Shown here: in pieces, positions 53,887 to 62,991 of the stretch | Position numbering within the stretch: the stretch's first letter is position 1 | How the letters are laid out: every line of letters begins with the position of its first letter | Origin: Roseinatronobacter monicus | Lineage (GTDB): Bacteria > Pseudomonadota > Alphaproteobacteria > Rhodobacterales > Rhodobacteraceae | DNA length: 64,000 nt | NCBI RefSeq assembly: GCF_006716865.1 | Contig: NZ_VFPT01000001.1 | Coordinates: 739,001 to 803,000, forward strand | Direction: 5' to 3' | Program-made: the position numbers and the translations under genes | Notes under the pieces: model-generated | What the model saw: the letters and a program-made list of their open reading frames with translations, nothing else | What the model was told of the DNA's origin: nothing | The model's database searches: none

Positions 53887-54836
53887 CCCGTTATGCCCGC
53901 CAGATGGTCTTGCCCGAGATCGGGCCAGACGGACAGGCGCGGCTGGGGCGCGCGCATGTGCTGGTTGTGGGGGCCGGAGGGTTGGGCGTGCCGGTGTTGC
54001 AATATCTGGCGGGCGCGGGTGTGGGGCAGATCACGCTGGTCGATGGTGACACAGTGGCCGCGCACAACCTGCACCGCCAGCCGCTGTACCGGATGGACCA
54101 GATCGGCCAGCCAAAGGCGCTTGCCGCTGCATCCGTTTTGCAGGCGCTGAACCCCGAAACTGACGTTGTCGCGCATCAGCAATGGCTGGACCCCGCCAAT
54201 GCGCCGAAACTGGTGGCCGCGGCGGATGTGGTGCTTGATTGCGCCGATACATTTGCCGTCAGCCTGACGTTGTCGGACACCTGCCGCGATAGGGGCAAGC
54301 CCCTGATCGCAGCCTCGGCGCTGGCGCTGTCGGGCTATGTGGCGGGGTGCTGCGGTGGTGCGCCGTCCTTGCGCGCCGTCTTTCCCGACCTGCCCGAACG
54401 CGGGGCCACCTGTGCTACAGCCGGTGTCATGGGGCCAGTGGTGGGCACAATCGGCGCATTGCAGGCGCAAATGGCGCTGTCGGTGCTGCTGGGGCTGTCC
54501 CCGTCGCCGCTGGGGCAACTCATCAGCCTTGATGCCGCGCGCTGGCGCATGGGGGGCTTTCGCTTTGACGGGGCAGCCGAACCTGACCAGCCTTTGCCCT
54601 TTATCGCGCGCAGCGAGATATGCGCGCAGGATTTTCTGATCGACCTGCGTCATGAGGCAGCACCCTTTTGCGCAGACGCCCGTCACATCCCGCCTGATGC
54701 CATTGCCACCCTTGCCCCGCCAGCGGGCGCACGCGTGGTGTTGGCCTGTGCCACGGGTCTGCGGGCGCATAACGCAGGCCAAATCCTGCAAACCCACTGG
54801 CGCGGCGATATCGCCCTTCTTGCCCTCACCGACTGA
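53883..54836 (+). CDS. thiF: ThiF/HesA-type adenylyltransferase with rhodanese-like C-terminus
   Basis: Adenylylates ThiS and helps load sulfur. A 317-aa E1-like enzyme: nucleotide site GAGGLGVPVLQYLAGAGVG, HNLHRQPLY, and Cys-Ala-Thr-Ala-Gly-Val for the conserved Cys. The zinc-binding cysteine pairs of MoeB/ThiF are not seen (APSLRAVF stands where CxxC would be). The C-terminal ~60 residues look like a short rhodanese domain with ACATGLRAHNAG. It may therefore combine activation and sulfur transfer. Confidence 0.88.
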   Translation: MTRYARQMVLPEIGPDGQARLGRAHVLVVGAGGLGVPVLQYLAGAGVGQITLVDGDTVAAHNLHRQPLYRMDQIGQPKALAAASVLQALNPETDVVAHQQWLDPANAPKLVAAADVVLDCADTFAVSLTLSDTCRDRGKPLIAASALALSGYVAGCCGGAPSLRAVFPDLPERGATCATAGVMGPVVGTIGALQAQMALSVLLGLSPSPLGQLISLDAARWRMGGFRFDGAAEPDQPLPFIARSEICAQDFLIDLRHEAAPFCADARHIPPDAIATLAPPAGARVVLACATGLRAHNAGQILQTHWRGDIALLALTD

Positions 54837-54846
54837 AAGGACCCCT

Positions 54847-55797
54847 ATGAAACATCTGCTTGCCACATCACTGCTGACCGCAACCCTTGCGCTGCCAGCC
54901 CATGCACAAGACCGCCTTAGCGTCATGCTGGACTGGTTTGTGAACCCCGACCACGCGCCCATCGTTCTGGCGCAGGAATTGGGTTATTTCGACGACGCCG
55001 GGCTGGAAGTGGAAACTGTCACCCCCGCCGACCCGAATGATCCGCCGCGCATGGCAGCGGCAGGGCGCGTGGATATTGCGATCAGTTACCAGCCGCAATT
55101 GCACCTTAGCCGCCATAATGACTTGCCGCTGCGCCGCGTGGGCACGCTGATTTCCACGCCCCTGACCTGCCTTGTGGTGCTGGCCGACGGTCCCGTGCAG
55201 GAGATGGCAGACCTGAAGGGCGGCAAAGTGGGCTTCGCTGTGGCCGGTGTGCAAGAGGTGATGCTGGACGCGATGCTGGCCCATCACGGGATGGAACCGG
55301 GTGATGTCGAGCAGATCAATATCGGCTGGTCCATCTCGCCGGCGCTGATGTCGGGGCAGGTGGATGGCGTGATCGGGGCGTTTCGCAATTTCGAGTTGAA
55401 CCAGCTTGAAATCGAAGGCAGTGCAGGGCGCTGTTTCTACCCCGAGGCCGAGGGCGTGCCCAGCTATGACGAGTTGATCTATGTCGCCAATCCCGACGAG
55501 ATGGATGCCGATGTCATTGCCCGTTTTCTGGATGCGACCGAGCGCGCGACCGGCTTTATCCTCAACAACCCCGATGAGGCATGGGAGATTTTCTCGGCCA
55601 CCGCATCCGAGTTGCAGACCGAGTTGAACACCCGCGCATGGGGCGATACATGGCCGCGCTTCGCCACCCGCCCTGCCGCACTTGATGCCGGGCGCTATGC
55701 ACGGTTCGAGGCGTTTATGGCGGAACGCGGGGCCACTGCGGGCGGGCTGTCGGTCGATGCGCTGGCCGTTGATGTGACTGCACAGGCAACACCATGA
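54847..55797 (+). CDS. thiY: ABC transporter substrate-binding protein for pyrimidine precursor (ThiY)
   Basis: A 316-aa periplasmic protein of the NMT1/THI5 family. Signal peptide at residues 1-20 (ending in AHAQ), then MLDWFVNPDHAPIVLAQELG, the ligand-binding N-terminus. ThiY proteins bind formylaminopyrimidine (FAMP) or HMP. It forms a transporter with thiX and thiZ downstream. It starts 10 bases after thiF. A longer frame back to 54652 is antisense-like extension. Confidence 0.92.
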   Translation: MKHLLATSLLTATLALPAHAQDRLSVMLDWFVNPDHAPIVLAQELGYFDDAGLEVETVTPADPNDPPRMAAAGRVDIAISYQPQLHLSRHNDLPLRRVGTLISTPLTCLVVLADGPVQEMADLKGGKVGFAVAGVQEVMLDAMLAHHGMEPGDVEQINIGWSISPALMSGQVDGVIGAFRNFELNQLEIEGSAGRCFYPEAEGVPSYDELIYVANPDEMDADVIARFLDATERATGFILNNPDEAWEIFSATASELQTELNTRAWGDTWPRFATRPAALDAGRYARFEAFMAERGATAGGLSVDALAVDVTAQATP

Positions 55798-56468
55798 GCG
55801 CGCCGGATTATGGCCGCGCTTTCACCCTCTGGCGCGCCTCTGCGCCAGAGTGGGGGGCCTATACGCGGCATGACTTTGTCGAAGCCTTGCGCCGGGGTGA
55901 TCTGCCGCGCGCGAATTTCCTGCATTATCTGCGGCAGGATTATGTGTTCCTGACCCATTTCGCGCGGGCATGGGCGCTGGCGGCGGCCAAGGCGGGCACC
56001 TTGGCGGAAATGCAGGCGGCATCTGCCACGGTGCAAGCATTGGTGCATCATGAGATGCCGCTTCATGTGCACATCTGCGCGGCCGAGGGGATTGATGCGC
56101 AAGCGTTGGAGGCCACGATCGAGGCGCCCGCCAACCTTGCCTATACCCGCTATGTGCTGGAAGCGGGCTATTCGGGCGATTTTCTGGACCTGATGGCCGC
56201 CCTTGCCCCATGTGTGATGGGGTATGGCGAGATTGGCGCGCGGCTGAAAGGAGCAGGCGGGCCGTATTCGGACTGGATCGAAACCTATGCCGGAGAGGAG
56301 TATCAGGCGCTGTGCCATGATGTGGGCGGTCTGATCGACGGCGCGCTGGCCCACAGGCTGGGGCCGGATTGGGCCAGTCTGCCGCGCTTTGAGCACCTGG
56401 CGCAGAAATTCGCCACGGCCACACGGCTGGAAGTGGGGTTCTGGCAGATGGGACTCGCGGGCGCATGA
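55794..56468 (+). CDS. tenA: Thiaminase II / aminopyrimidine aminohydrolase
   Basis: Salvage enzyme that hydrolyses aminomethylpyrimidine to HMP. The 224-aa all-helical TenA protein has Cys140 as nucleophile (ALAPCVMGYGEIG), and the C-terminal Glu213 in RLEVGFW. It overlaps thiY and thiZ by four bases each, which ties it to the uptake system and supports a role in degraded-thiamin salvage. Confidence 0.93.
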   Translation: MSAPDYGRAFTLWRASAPEWGAYTRHDFVEALRRGDLPRANFLHYLRQDYVFLTHFARAWALAAAKAGTLAEMQAASATVQALVHHEMPLHVHICAAEGIDAQALEATIEAPANLAYTRYVLEAGYSGDFLDLMAALAPCVMGYGEIGARLKGAGGPYSDWIETYAGEEYQALCHDVGGLIDGALAHRLGPDWASLPRFEHLAQKFATATRLEVGFWQMGLAGA

Positions 56469-57199
56469 CGGCCTTGCGCATCCGGGGCGATCTGTGGATG
56501 GGTGCTGCACCCCTGATCCGCAATCTGGCGCTGGCGATGCCTGCGCAGCGCTGGACTGGCCTGCTTGGTCCGTCTGGCGTGGGCAAATCCACCCTTGCGC
56601 GGCTGATTGCGGGGCTGCCCGGCCCCTACCGGCTGGAAGGCGTGCTTGGTGCTGAGGATGGCGCGCCGCTTGCGGGTCGCGTGGCGATGATGGCGCAGGA
56701 GGGGCAGCTTTTGCCTTGGGCTGATTGCGTGCAAAACGTCACCATCGGCGCGCGGCTGCGCGGTGCGCGGCCAGATATTGCGCGTGCCCGCGCGTTGCTG
56801 GCGCAAGTCGGGCTGGAAGGGATGGAGCGCCGCCGCCCCGATGCCTTGTCAGGCGGCCAGCGCCAGCGTGTCGGGTTGGCGCGTGTGCTGATGGAAGATT
56901 GCCCCATCGTCGTGCTGGACGAGCCGTTTTCCGCACTCGACACAGTCACGCGGCTGGCGATGCAGGATTTGGCCGCATCGCTGTTGCAGGGGCGCACGGT
57001 CATTCTTATAACGCATGACCCGTTAGAGGCAATCCGGCTGTCGGATCATGCCTATCTGCTTGGCCCCGACGGGGCCGAAGTGCTGGACCTGCCTGCCAGC
57101 CCCACCCCGCGCGACTATACCGCCGCCCCAACGCTGGCTGCGCAAGCGCGGCTGTTGGCGCGGCTGCACAGGGCGGAGCCTGCTTTATGCGCTGGCTGA
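56465..57199 (+). CDS. thiZ: ABC transporter ATPase (ThiZ)
   Basis: A 244-aa ABC ATPase. Walker A GPSGVGKSTLARLI at about residues 36-49, signature LSGGQRQRVGLARVL near 128, Walker B CPIVVLDEPFSALD near 149. It energises ThiX for pyrimidine-precursor import. Overlaps thiX by 13 bases. Confidence 0.93.
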   Translation: MTALRIRGDLWMGAAPLIRNLALAMPAQRWTGLLGPSGVGKSTLARLIAGLPGPYRLEGVLGAEDGAPLAGRVAMMAQEGQLLPWADCVQNVTIGARLRGARPDIARARALLAQVGLEGMERRRPDALSGGQRQRVGLARVLMEDCPIVVLDEPFSALDTVTRLAMQDLAASLLQGRTVILITHDPLEAIRLSDHAYLLGPDGAEVLDLPASPTPRDYTAAPTLAAQARLLARLHRAEPALCAG

Positions 57200-57939
57200 A
57201 TTCCCCTGTGTTGCGCGGTCTGCTGGCGTTGGGGTTTGCGCTGGGCGTCTGGCAAACAATTGTCTGGGCCAGCGGGGTGCCGCCCTTCATCCTGCCGGGG
57301 CCGGGGCGTGTGGGGGCCAGCCTTTGGGGCAATGCGCCGCTGTTATGGGAACATGCGCGTTTCACGGCGGCCAACCTTGCTATCGGGCTGGCGGCTGGGG
57401 TGGCGCTTGGCGTGGCGACGGCGCTTAATCTGGCGCTGTCACCCGGCGCGCGGCTGTTGTTGCGCCCCATGCTGATATTTGCGCAAGCGGTGCCTGTCTT
57501 TGCGCTGGCCCCGATCATTACCCTATGGCTTGGCTATGGCGCACCGTCCAAGATTGTCGTGGTCATGCTGGTGATCTATTTCCCGGTCACATCGGCCTTT
57601 TTCGACGGGCTGATGCGCTTGCCTGCGCCGCTGAATGATCTGGCCCAGATGATGCGCACGACACCTTTGCGCCGCCTGTTCTTGCTGCAATTGCCCAATG
57701 CGCTGCCCGCGCTGGCCTCTGGCCTGCGGCTGGCGGTGGTTTATGCGCCTTTTGCGGTGGTTATCGGGGAATGGGTCGGCTCGTCGCGCGGGCTTGGGTA
57801 TCTGATGCTCATGGCCAACGGGCGCGGGCAGACCGACCTGATGTTTGCAGCCCTGCTGGTATTGGCGGCACAAAGCCTGATCCTGTTTGCGCTGTTTGAA
57901 GCGCTGGCGCGGGGCAGAATGAAAAGGGCCGGGCGCTGA
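57187..57939 (+). CDS. thiX: ABC transporter permease (ThiX)
   Basis: A 250-aa inner-membrane permease with six predicted helices and the ABC loop EWVGSSRGLGYLM near residue 195. Last gene of the thi operon. Its stop codon lies in the loop of a perfect 10-bp hairpin (57927-57949). Confidence 0.93.
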   Translation: MRWLNSPVLRGLLALGFALGVWQTIVWASGVPPFILPGPGRVGASLWGNAPLLWEHARFTAANLAIGLAAGVALGVATALNLALSPGARLLLRPMLIFAQAVPVFALAPIITLWLGYGAPSKIVVVMLVIYFPVTSAFFDGLMRLPAPLNDLAQMMRTTPLRRLFLLQLPNALPALASGLRLAVVYAPFAVVIGEWVGSSRGLGYLMLMANGRGQTDLMFAALLVLAAQSLILFALFEALARGRMKRAGR

Positions 57940-57949
57940 GCGTCCGGCC
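57927..57949 (+). terminator. Hairpin at the end of the thi operon
   Basis: 57927-57936 pairs with 57940-57949 over ten pairs (one G-U), loop TGA, the thiX stop. No T-run follows, so it may be an RNA-stabilising end rather than a full Rho-independent terminator. Confidence 0.5.
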
Positions 57950-57990
57950 GTGATGCTGAATCGGTATTGTGGTTAGTGGATGTTTTCGAG

Positions 57991-58162
57991 GAGCCGCGCA
58001 GCACCGGGCCGCGGTGCGGCGATCCACGGTTGGATCTGTAGCGCTTTATGCTGGCCAAATCCGCGAAAGATCAAAGCTATGCGCTGGTGGCAACCCAATC
58101 GCCGTGCCGTGGGTGCGGCCCAGCGATGCGCGGCGGGCTAACGCCCTTGATTCCGCGCATCT
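57991..58162 (+). repeat. Dispersed repeat family 1, copy C
   Basis: Begins about 50 bp after the thiX stop, in the same orientation. The stem has one change: ATCGCCG with CAGCGAT, leaving a C-A mismatch. The remainder of 57940-58232 (293 bp) shows no gene. Confidence 0.85.
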
Positions 58163-58232
58163 GAATTGTTGCCAAGTCCCGCAAAATGCCCCTTTAGCCC
58201 GTTGGGGGGAATCTTTTGTCAGCTTCGGAGAA

Positions 58233-60362
58233 TTAACGCTTGCCGCGCTTGGGCGGCTCTGCCCCACCGGGGCGGGCCGTTGCGCGAGGTTTGCGCGCGG
58301 CGGGTTTTGCCGCACCAGGAGGGGTGAAGCGCTTGGAGCTGTCGCGCGCATCCGCCGCCGGGGCCGATGGCTTGCCCATGGGTTTTGGCTTTGACTTGGA
58401 CGCGGGCTTGCCCGCAGGTTTCACAGCCGGGTCATAGCGGTCGAACTTGGCCTTGGCGCGCGGGCCATCGGGCTTGTCCTTGGGCTTGTAGCTGTCCTTG
58501 CCGCGTGGGGCGTCAAACTTTTCCTTTGGCTTATACGCATCCGCCTTGTCTTTCGGCTTATAGGCATCGGGCTTGCTAGTGGCGCGCGGGGCAGGGCTGG
58601 TGGCGGCACTGTGGCGCGGCTTTCTCTCGCCGTCGGCGCGGGGTGCGGCGGGGGCTTTGCGTTCAGGTGCGCCCTCGGTGCGGGCCCGTGATGCGGGGGC
58701 GCTGCCGCGGTATTCAGGGCGTGGTCGGGGGCCTGAATCGGATTTCGGCCTGCCGCCGCCGCCTGATTGCCGATCTGGTGCTGTCTCCATCGGGCGCGCA
58801 ACGATGCCGTCTTCCAGCACCCCGCCTGCACCCAGAGCGGTCATGAAGCCAGCGGCGCTGGCCTCGGTCAATTCGACATGCGTCTCATTGTCCTGCACGC
58901 GGATCGCGCCAATCGCGGTTTTGTCCAGATTGCCCGCGCGGCACAGCAGCGGCAGAATCCAGCGTGGTTCGGCCTTGTCGTCACGCCCGACCGACAGCGC
59001 GAACCAGCGGCTTGGGCCGAATGCCTTATGTTCGCGCGCGGCGGGTTTCGCCTCTGGCGGCAGCAAATCTTCGGGGGCTGCGTTGCGTTGCTGATAGAGG
59101 CGCAAGTAAGCGGCAGCCACCACTTCGGGCGCATGAAGGGCCAGCAGCTTTGCTGCAAAGGTCTGTTCATCCTCGGTCAGGGGTGTTGTCCATGCCGGGT
59201 CCGCCAGCAAGCGCTCTTCGTCCTTTTGCAGAATATCCTCGACCGAGGGTGCGACCGTCCATTCCGCAGAAATCTTGGACCATTTCAGCAGGTTCTCGGC
59301 CTTGCGCAAGGCCCGTGGCGGCACGATCAGCGCCGAGATGCCCTTGCGGCCTGCGCGCCCTGTCCGGCCCGAGCGGTGCAGCAGGCTTTCGGTATTGGTG
59401 GGCAGGTCGGCGTGGATAACAAGGTTCAGGTTCGGCAGGTCAATGCCGCGTGCGGCCACATCGGTGGCCACACAGACCCGCGCGCGACCATCGCGCATGG
59501 CTTGCAGCGCGTGGGTGCGTTCGGTCTGACTCAACTCGCCCGACAGGGTGACTGTGGCCAGCCCGCGATTGGTCAGGCGTGCCGACAAATGGCTGACAGC
59601 GGCGCGGGTGTTGCAAAACACAATCGCACTTTGGTCGGCATGAAAGCGCAGCAGGTTGAAGATGGCGTGTTCGCTGTCAGATGCGGCTACGCGCAGCGCC
59701 TGATACGAGATATCGGCATGTTGGTCTGTGCTGCCAAGCGTGCTGATGCGGCGTGCGTCGCGCTGGTATTGCTTGGCCAGTTTGGCGATCATCGGCGAAA
59801 CGGTGGCCGAGAACATCAGCGTGCGGCGCTCTGCCGGTGCCTTGCCCAGCATGAATTCAAGGTCTTCACGAAAGCCCATGTCGAGCATTTCGTCGGCCTC
59901 ATCCAGCACAACTGCGCGCAATTCACTTAGATCAAGGGCATTGCGCTCGATATGGTCGCGCAGGCGTCCGGGCGTGCCGACAACGATATGCGCGCCACGT
60001 TCCAGCGCGCGGCGTTCCTGGCGGCTGTCCATGCCACCGACACACGATGTCACGATTGCGCCGGTCTTGGCATAAAGCCACGTCAATTCGCGCATGACCT
60101 GAAAGGCCAGCTCGCGCGTGGGGGCAACAACCAGCGCCAAGGGCGCTGCTGCCGGGCCAAAGCGGTCGTCGCCGCCCAGCATCGTGGGGGCGATGGCCAT
60201 GCCGAAGCCAACTGTCTTGCCTGATCCGGTTTGCGCAGAAACCAGAAGGTCCTGATCGCCGATATCCTCGGCGGTGACCGCGTTCTGGACGGGTGTGAGT
60301 TTGTCGAAGCCACGTTCTGCAAGGGCTTCGGACAGGGGAGTGATCATAGCGGGTATATCCAT
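58233..60362 (-). CDS. DEAD-box RNA helicase with long basic C-terminal tail
   Basis: A 709-aa ATP-dependent RNA helicase. Motif I is AQTGSGKT, motif II VLDEADEM, motif III SAT, and motif VI HRSGRTGRAGR. After the helicase core, residues about 455-535 may form a DbpA-type RNA-binding domain. The last ~170 residues are Lys/Pro/Asp/Arg-rich with repeated YKPKDK/YKPKEK units. Start 60362 (MDIPAMITPL) is preferred over 60419 and 60347, though no strong Shine-Dalgarno is seen. Confidence 0.9.
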   Translation of the reverse strand: MDIPAMITPLSEALAERGFDKLTPVQNAVTAEDIGDQDLLVSAQTGSGKTVGFGMAIAPTMLGGDDRFGPAAAPLALVVAPTRELAFQVMRELTWLYAKTGAIVTSCVGGMDSRQERRALERGAHIVVGTPGRLRDHIERNALDLSELRAVVLDEADEMLDMGFREDLEFMLGKAPAERRTLMFSATVSPMIAKLAKQYQRDARRISTLGSTDQHADISYQALRVAASDSEHAIFNLLRFHADQSAIVFCNTRAAVSHLSARLTNRGLATVTLSGELSQTERTHALQAMRDGRARVCVATDVAARGIDLPNLNLVIHADLPTNTESLLHRSGRTGRAGRKGISALIVPPRALRKAENLLKWSKISAEWTVAPSVEDILQKDEERLLADPAWTTPLTEDEQTFAAKLLALHAPEVVAAAYLRLYQQRNAAPEDLLPPEAKPAAREHKAFGPSRWFALSVGRDDKAEPRWILPLLCRAGNLDKTAIGAIRVQDNETHVELTEASAAGFMTALGAGGVLEDGIVARPMETAPDRQSGGGGRPKSDSGPRPRPEYRGSAPASRARTEGAPERKAPAAPRADGERKPRHSAATSPAPRATSKPDAYKPKDKADAYKPKEKFDAPRGKDSYKPKDKPDGPRAKAKFDRYDPAVKPAGKPASKSKPKPMGKPSAPAADARDSSKRFTPPGAAKPAARKPRATARPGGAEPPKRGKR

Positions 60363-60841
60363 GGTATTAGGGCAGTCATGCCGTTGAAAGGTGTCAACGC
60401 GACACATGACCGGTCCCATTACCGAGCGTCACATTGGAAGTATCTGCATACAGCACATCAGGTGCTCACATGCGTCCTTGCGTCTTGTCAGCACAGCAAG
60501 GCGGGAAACCAGAAACACCGCCCGATCCGGACGCGCCGGAGCAGGGCAGTGTGTGCGCCCCTCTCTCGCTGTGATTGGCCGCCATGTCAAGGTCATGAAA
60601 CCGGCGCGCGCGCATGGCCGTTATGTGATGTGTGTGCGCATTCTGGCGTGACTTGACATGGATCAGTGACAGCGGGTGCCGTAAAATGCTCTTATTCCAC
60701 ATGTCGGGGCCACTATCTGGCCGCACCAAGGACGGCCCTGTAACGCGGTGCGCGCGCCAGATGGGTTTCGTCACGACCAACAGGATGTGCCTTGCAGGCA
60801 CGCCCGCGCATATTTGCCACGACAGAGCAGGAGGCCACAGC
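60363..60841. other. Divergent region helicase/phaC
   Basis: 479 bp with no convincing gene. Contains the candidate FNR-type site at 60653-60666, a TAAAAT box at 60682-60687 and, at 60607-60626, a 20-mer that recurs near base 24. A long in-frame extension of phaC runs through it but lacks a ribosome site. Confidence 0.65.
60653..60666. promoter_or_regulatory. FNR/FnrL-type site candidate upstream of phaC
   Basis: TTGAC-ATGG-ATCAG, one base off the palindromic TTGAT-N4-ATCAA core and like known FNR sites of Rhodobacterales. Its centre is about 22 bases before a TAAAAT box. It lies 176 bp from the phaC ATG. Confidence 0.45.
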
Positions 60842-62650
60842 ATGACCCAAAAGCCCAAGCGCCCGAAACCGGCGCAGGCAGACGTACCACCTGCCCGGAC
60901 GCCGCATGTCTTTTTGCCTGCCAAACAAAGCGCGTCCAGTGACGCGGGGCGGCACGCCCATGCCGCACTGGATCGCAGTGCGATGGCCAGTCTGGCCCGG
61001 ATGACATCTGGCCTGTCGCCGCATGCAATTCTTGACGCTTGGGGGGATTGGGCAATGCATCTGGCCCGCGCACCGGGCAGACAGATCGAGCTGATGGAGC
61101 GCGCGCAGACGAATTGGATCAAGCTGGCCCAATTTGGAACCGCCGCGACATTTGGCCAGTCCCCGGACAAGCCCTTTGCGCCGGGGCGCTATGATACGCG
61201 CTGGTCGCATGCCGGGTGGGACAAGCCGCCCTTTGCCGTGTGGCAACAGGGATTTTTGGGTGCACAGGATTGGTGGCAGGCGGCCACATCGGACCTGCGC
61301 GGGCTGAAACGACAGAATGCGCAGCGCACCGGGTTCATGATGCGTCAGCTTCTGGATACGGTGTCGCCTGCGAATTTCCCTGTGGCAAATCCTGAAATTC
61401 TGGAAAAGACATGGCAGACAGGCGCGCGCAATATGTTCGAGGGCGCGGTGCATTTTGCCGATGATGCCCAGCATGTCCTGGCCCATGAACACCGGCCTGT
61501 GCCCGAAGAATTCGCCTTGGGCAAGGTTCTTGCCTGCACGCCGGGCGAAGTGGTGTACCGCAATGACCTGATGGAGCTTATTCAATACAGCCCGACCACT
61601 GACAAGGTGCAGGCAGAGCCTGTGCTGATCGTGCCTGCATGGATTATGAAATATTATATTCTGGACCTCTCGCCGGAAAACTCGTTGATCCGCTGGCTGG
61701 TGGGGCAGGGCTATACCGTGTTTTGCATCTCGTGGCGCAATCCGGGTGCCGAGCATGCCGAATGGTCGCTGGAAGATTACCGCCTTCAGGGTGTGATGCA
61801 GGCGCTGGACGTCGTGAACAAGATCGTGCCCGAGCAGAAGGTTCATGCCAACGGGTATTGTTTGGGCGGCACGTTGCTGGCGATTGCCGCCGCGACCATG
61901 GCGCGCGACCATGACGCGCGCCTTGCCTCGATCACCTTGATGGCAGCACAGGTAGATTTCGTTGAAGCGGGCGAGTTGCTGTTGTTTCTGGATGAAAGTC
62001 AGGTTGCCTATCTGGAAGACATGATGTGGGCGCAAGGGTATCTGGACCGGCCCCAGATGTCAGGAGCCTTTGCGGCGATCCGGTCCGAAGACCTGATCTG
62101 GTCACGCGCTGTGCGGCGCTATTTTCTGGGCGAGCCGGACTTGCCCACAGATATGAGCGTCTGGGTCAATGACACGACGCGTATGCCCGCACGCATGCAT
62201 TCCGAATATCTGCGCGGTGTGTTTTTGGAAAACCGCATCACGGCGGGGCGGTTCGCAGTTGAGGACCGTGTGATTGCGTTGAAGGATATTGATGCGCCGA
62301 TGTTCGTGGTGGCAACGGAAACCGACCATATTGCGCCGTGGCGGTCTGTGTATAAAACCGCGTTGTTCACCGATTGCGACATGCATCTCTTGCTGACCAA
62401 GGGCGGGCATAACGGGGGCATTTTGTCCGAACCGGGCCATAAGGGGCGGCATTACCGTATCGGGCATCGTCCTGCGGGCGCGCATTACATTGGCCCTGAT
62501 GGCTGGCTTGCCACGCATGACCCTGTTGAGGGGTCGTGGTGGCCGGAATGGGCGCGGTGGCTGGACGCTCAAAGCAGTGGCCCAGTGGCTGCGCGCAAGC
62601 CTGCGGCAAGTCTGGGCGCGGCACCGGGGGCGTATATCCACCAAAGCTAG
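60842..62650 (+). CDS. phaC: Class I poly(3-hydroxyalkanoate) synthase
   Basis: Polymerises (R)-3-hydroxyacyl-CoA to PHB granules. The 602-aa protein has the N-terminal PhaC_N domain (about residues 70-240) and an alpha/beta-hydrolase domain with the nucleophile Cys340 in ANGYCLGGT (lipase-like G-x-C-x-G-G). The general-base His lies near KGGHNGG at the C-terminus. ATG 60842 has the strong AGGAGG at 60829-60834; the frame extends to 60632. No phaA/phaB or phasin is adjacent. Confidence 0.95.
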   Translation: MTQKPKRPKPAQADVPPARTPHVFLPAKQSASSDAGRHAHAALDRSAMASLARMTSGLSPHAILDAWGDWAMHLARAPGRQIELMERAQTNWIKLAQFGTAATFGQSPDKPFAPGRYDTRWSHAGWDKPPFAVWQQGFLGAQDWWQAATSDLRGLKRQNAQRTGFMMRQLLDTVSPANFPVANPEILEKTWQTGARNMFEGAVHFADDAQHVLAHEHRPVPEEFALGKVLACTPGEVVYRNDLMELIQYSPTTDKVQAEPVLIVPAWIMKYYILDLSPENSLIRWLVGQGYTVFCISWRNPGAEHAEWSLEDYRLQGVMQALDVVNKIVPEQKVHANGYCLGGTLLAIAAATMARDHDARLASITLMAAQVDFVEAGELLLFLDESQVAYLEDMMWAQGYLDRPQMSGAFAAIRSEDLIWSRAVRRYFLGEPDLPTDMSVWVNDTTRMPARMHSEYLRGVFLENRITAGRFAVEDRVIALKDIDAPMFVVATETDHIAPWRSVYKTALFTDCDMHLLLTKGGHNGGILSEPGHKGRHYRIGHRPAGAHYIGPDGWLATHDPVEGSWWPEWARWLDAQSSGPVAARKPAASLGAAPGAYIHQS

Positions 62651-62991
62651 GATTTGGCGTGTGAGGGGGTGTAGTTTGTGCATTTTGGGTGCATAGCTGC
62701 GCAGCGACGGGCCGCGGTGTGGCGATCGTCGCTTTCTGCTACAGCGCTTTATGCTGTCCAAGTCCGCGAAAGATCACAGCGTTGCGCATGTGGCAGCCAA
62801 ATCGCCGTGCCGTGGGTGCGGCCCGGCGATGCGCGGCGGCCTTCGGCCTTTATTCCGCGCGTTACGACCCTCCGCAAAGTCGTCAAAACCGACTCAGTTC
62901 ATCACGGCGCGCCAAATGTTATGGGCATCATGCAATCGGGACTGCCGCGACCGAGAGAGAGGGTCCGGTGCCAAGACGCGACGCGCGGTCG
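62651..62991. other. Intergenic region phaC/GlxA-family gene
   Basis: 341 bp without a gene; more than half is dispersed repeat copy D. The rest shows no recognisable terminator. Confidence 0.7.
62688..62865 (+). repeat. Dispersed repeat family 1, copy D
   Basis: Begins 38 bp after the phaC stop in phaC orientation. The core ATCGCCG...CGGCGAT is intact. It shares the GGCGGCCTTCGGCCTTT ending with copy B, unlike A and C. Confidence 0.85.

Noticed and set aside
60632..60841. 70-residue N-terminal extension of PhaC
   Set aside because: It covers the promoter-like region, lacks a ribosome site, and the ATG at 60842 has AGGAGG.
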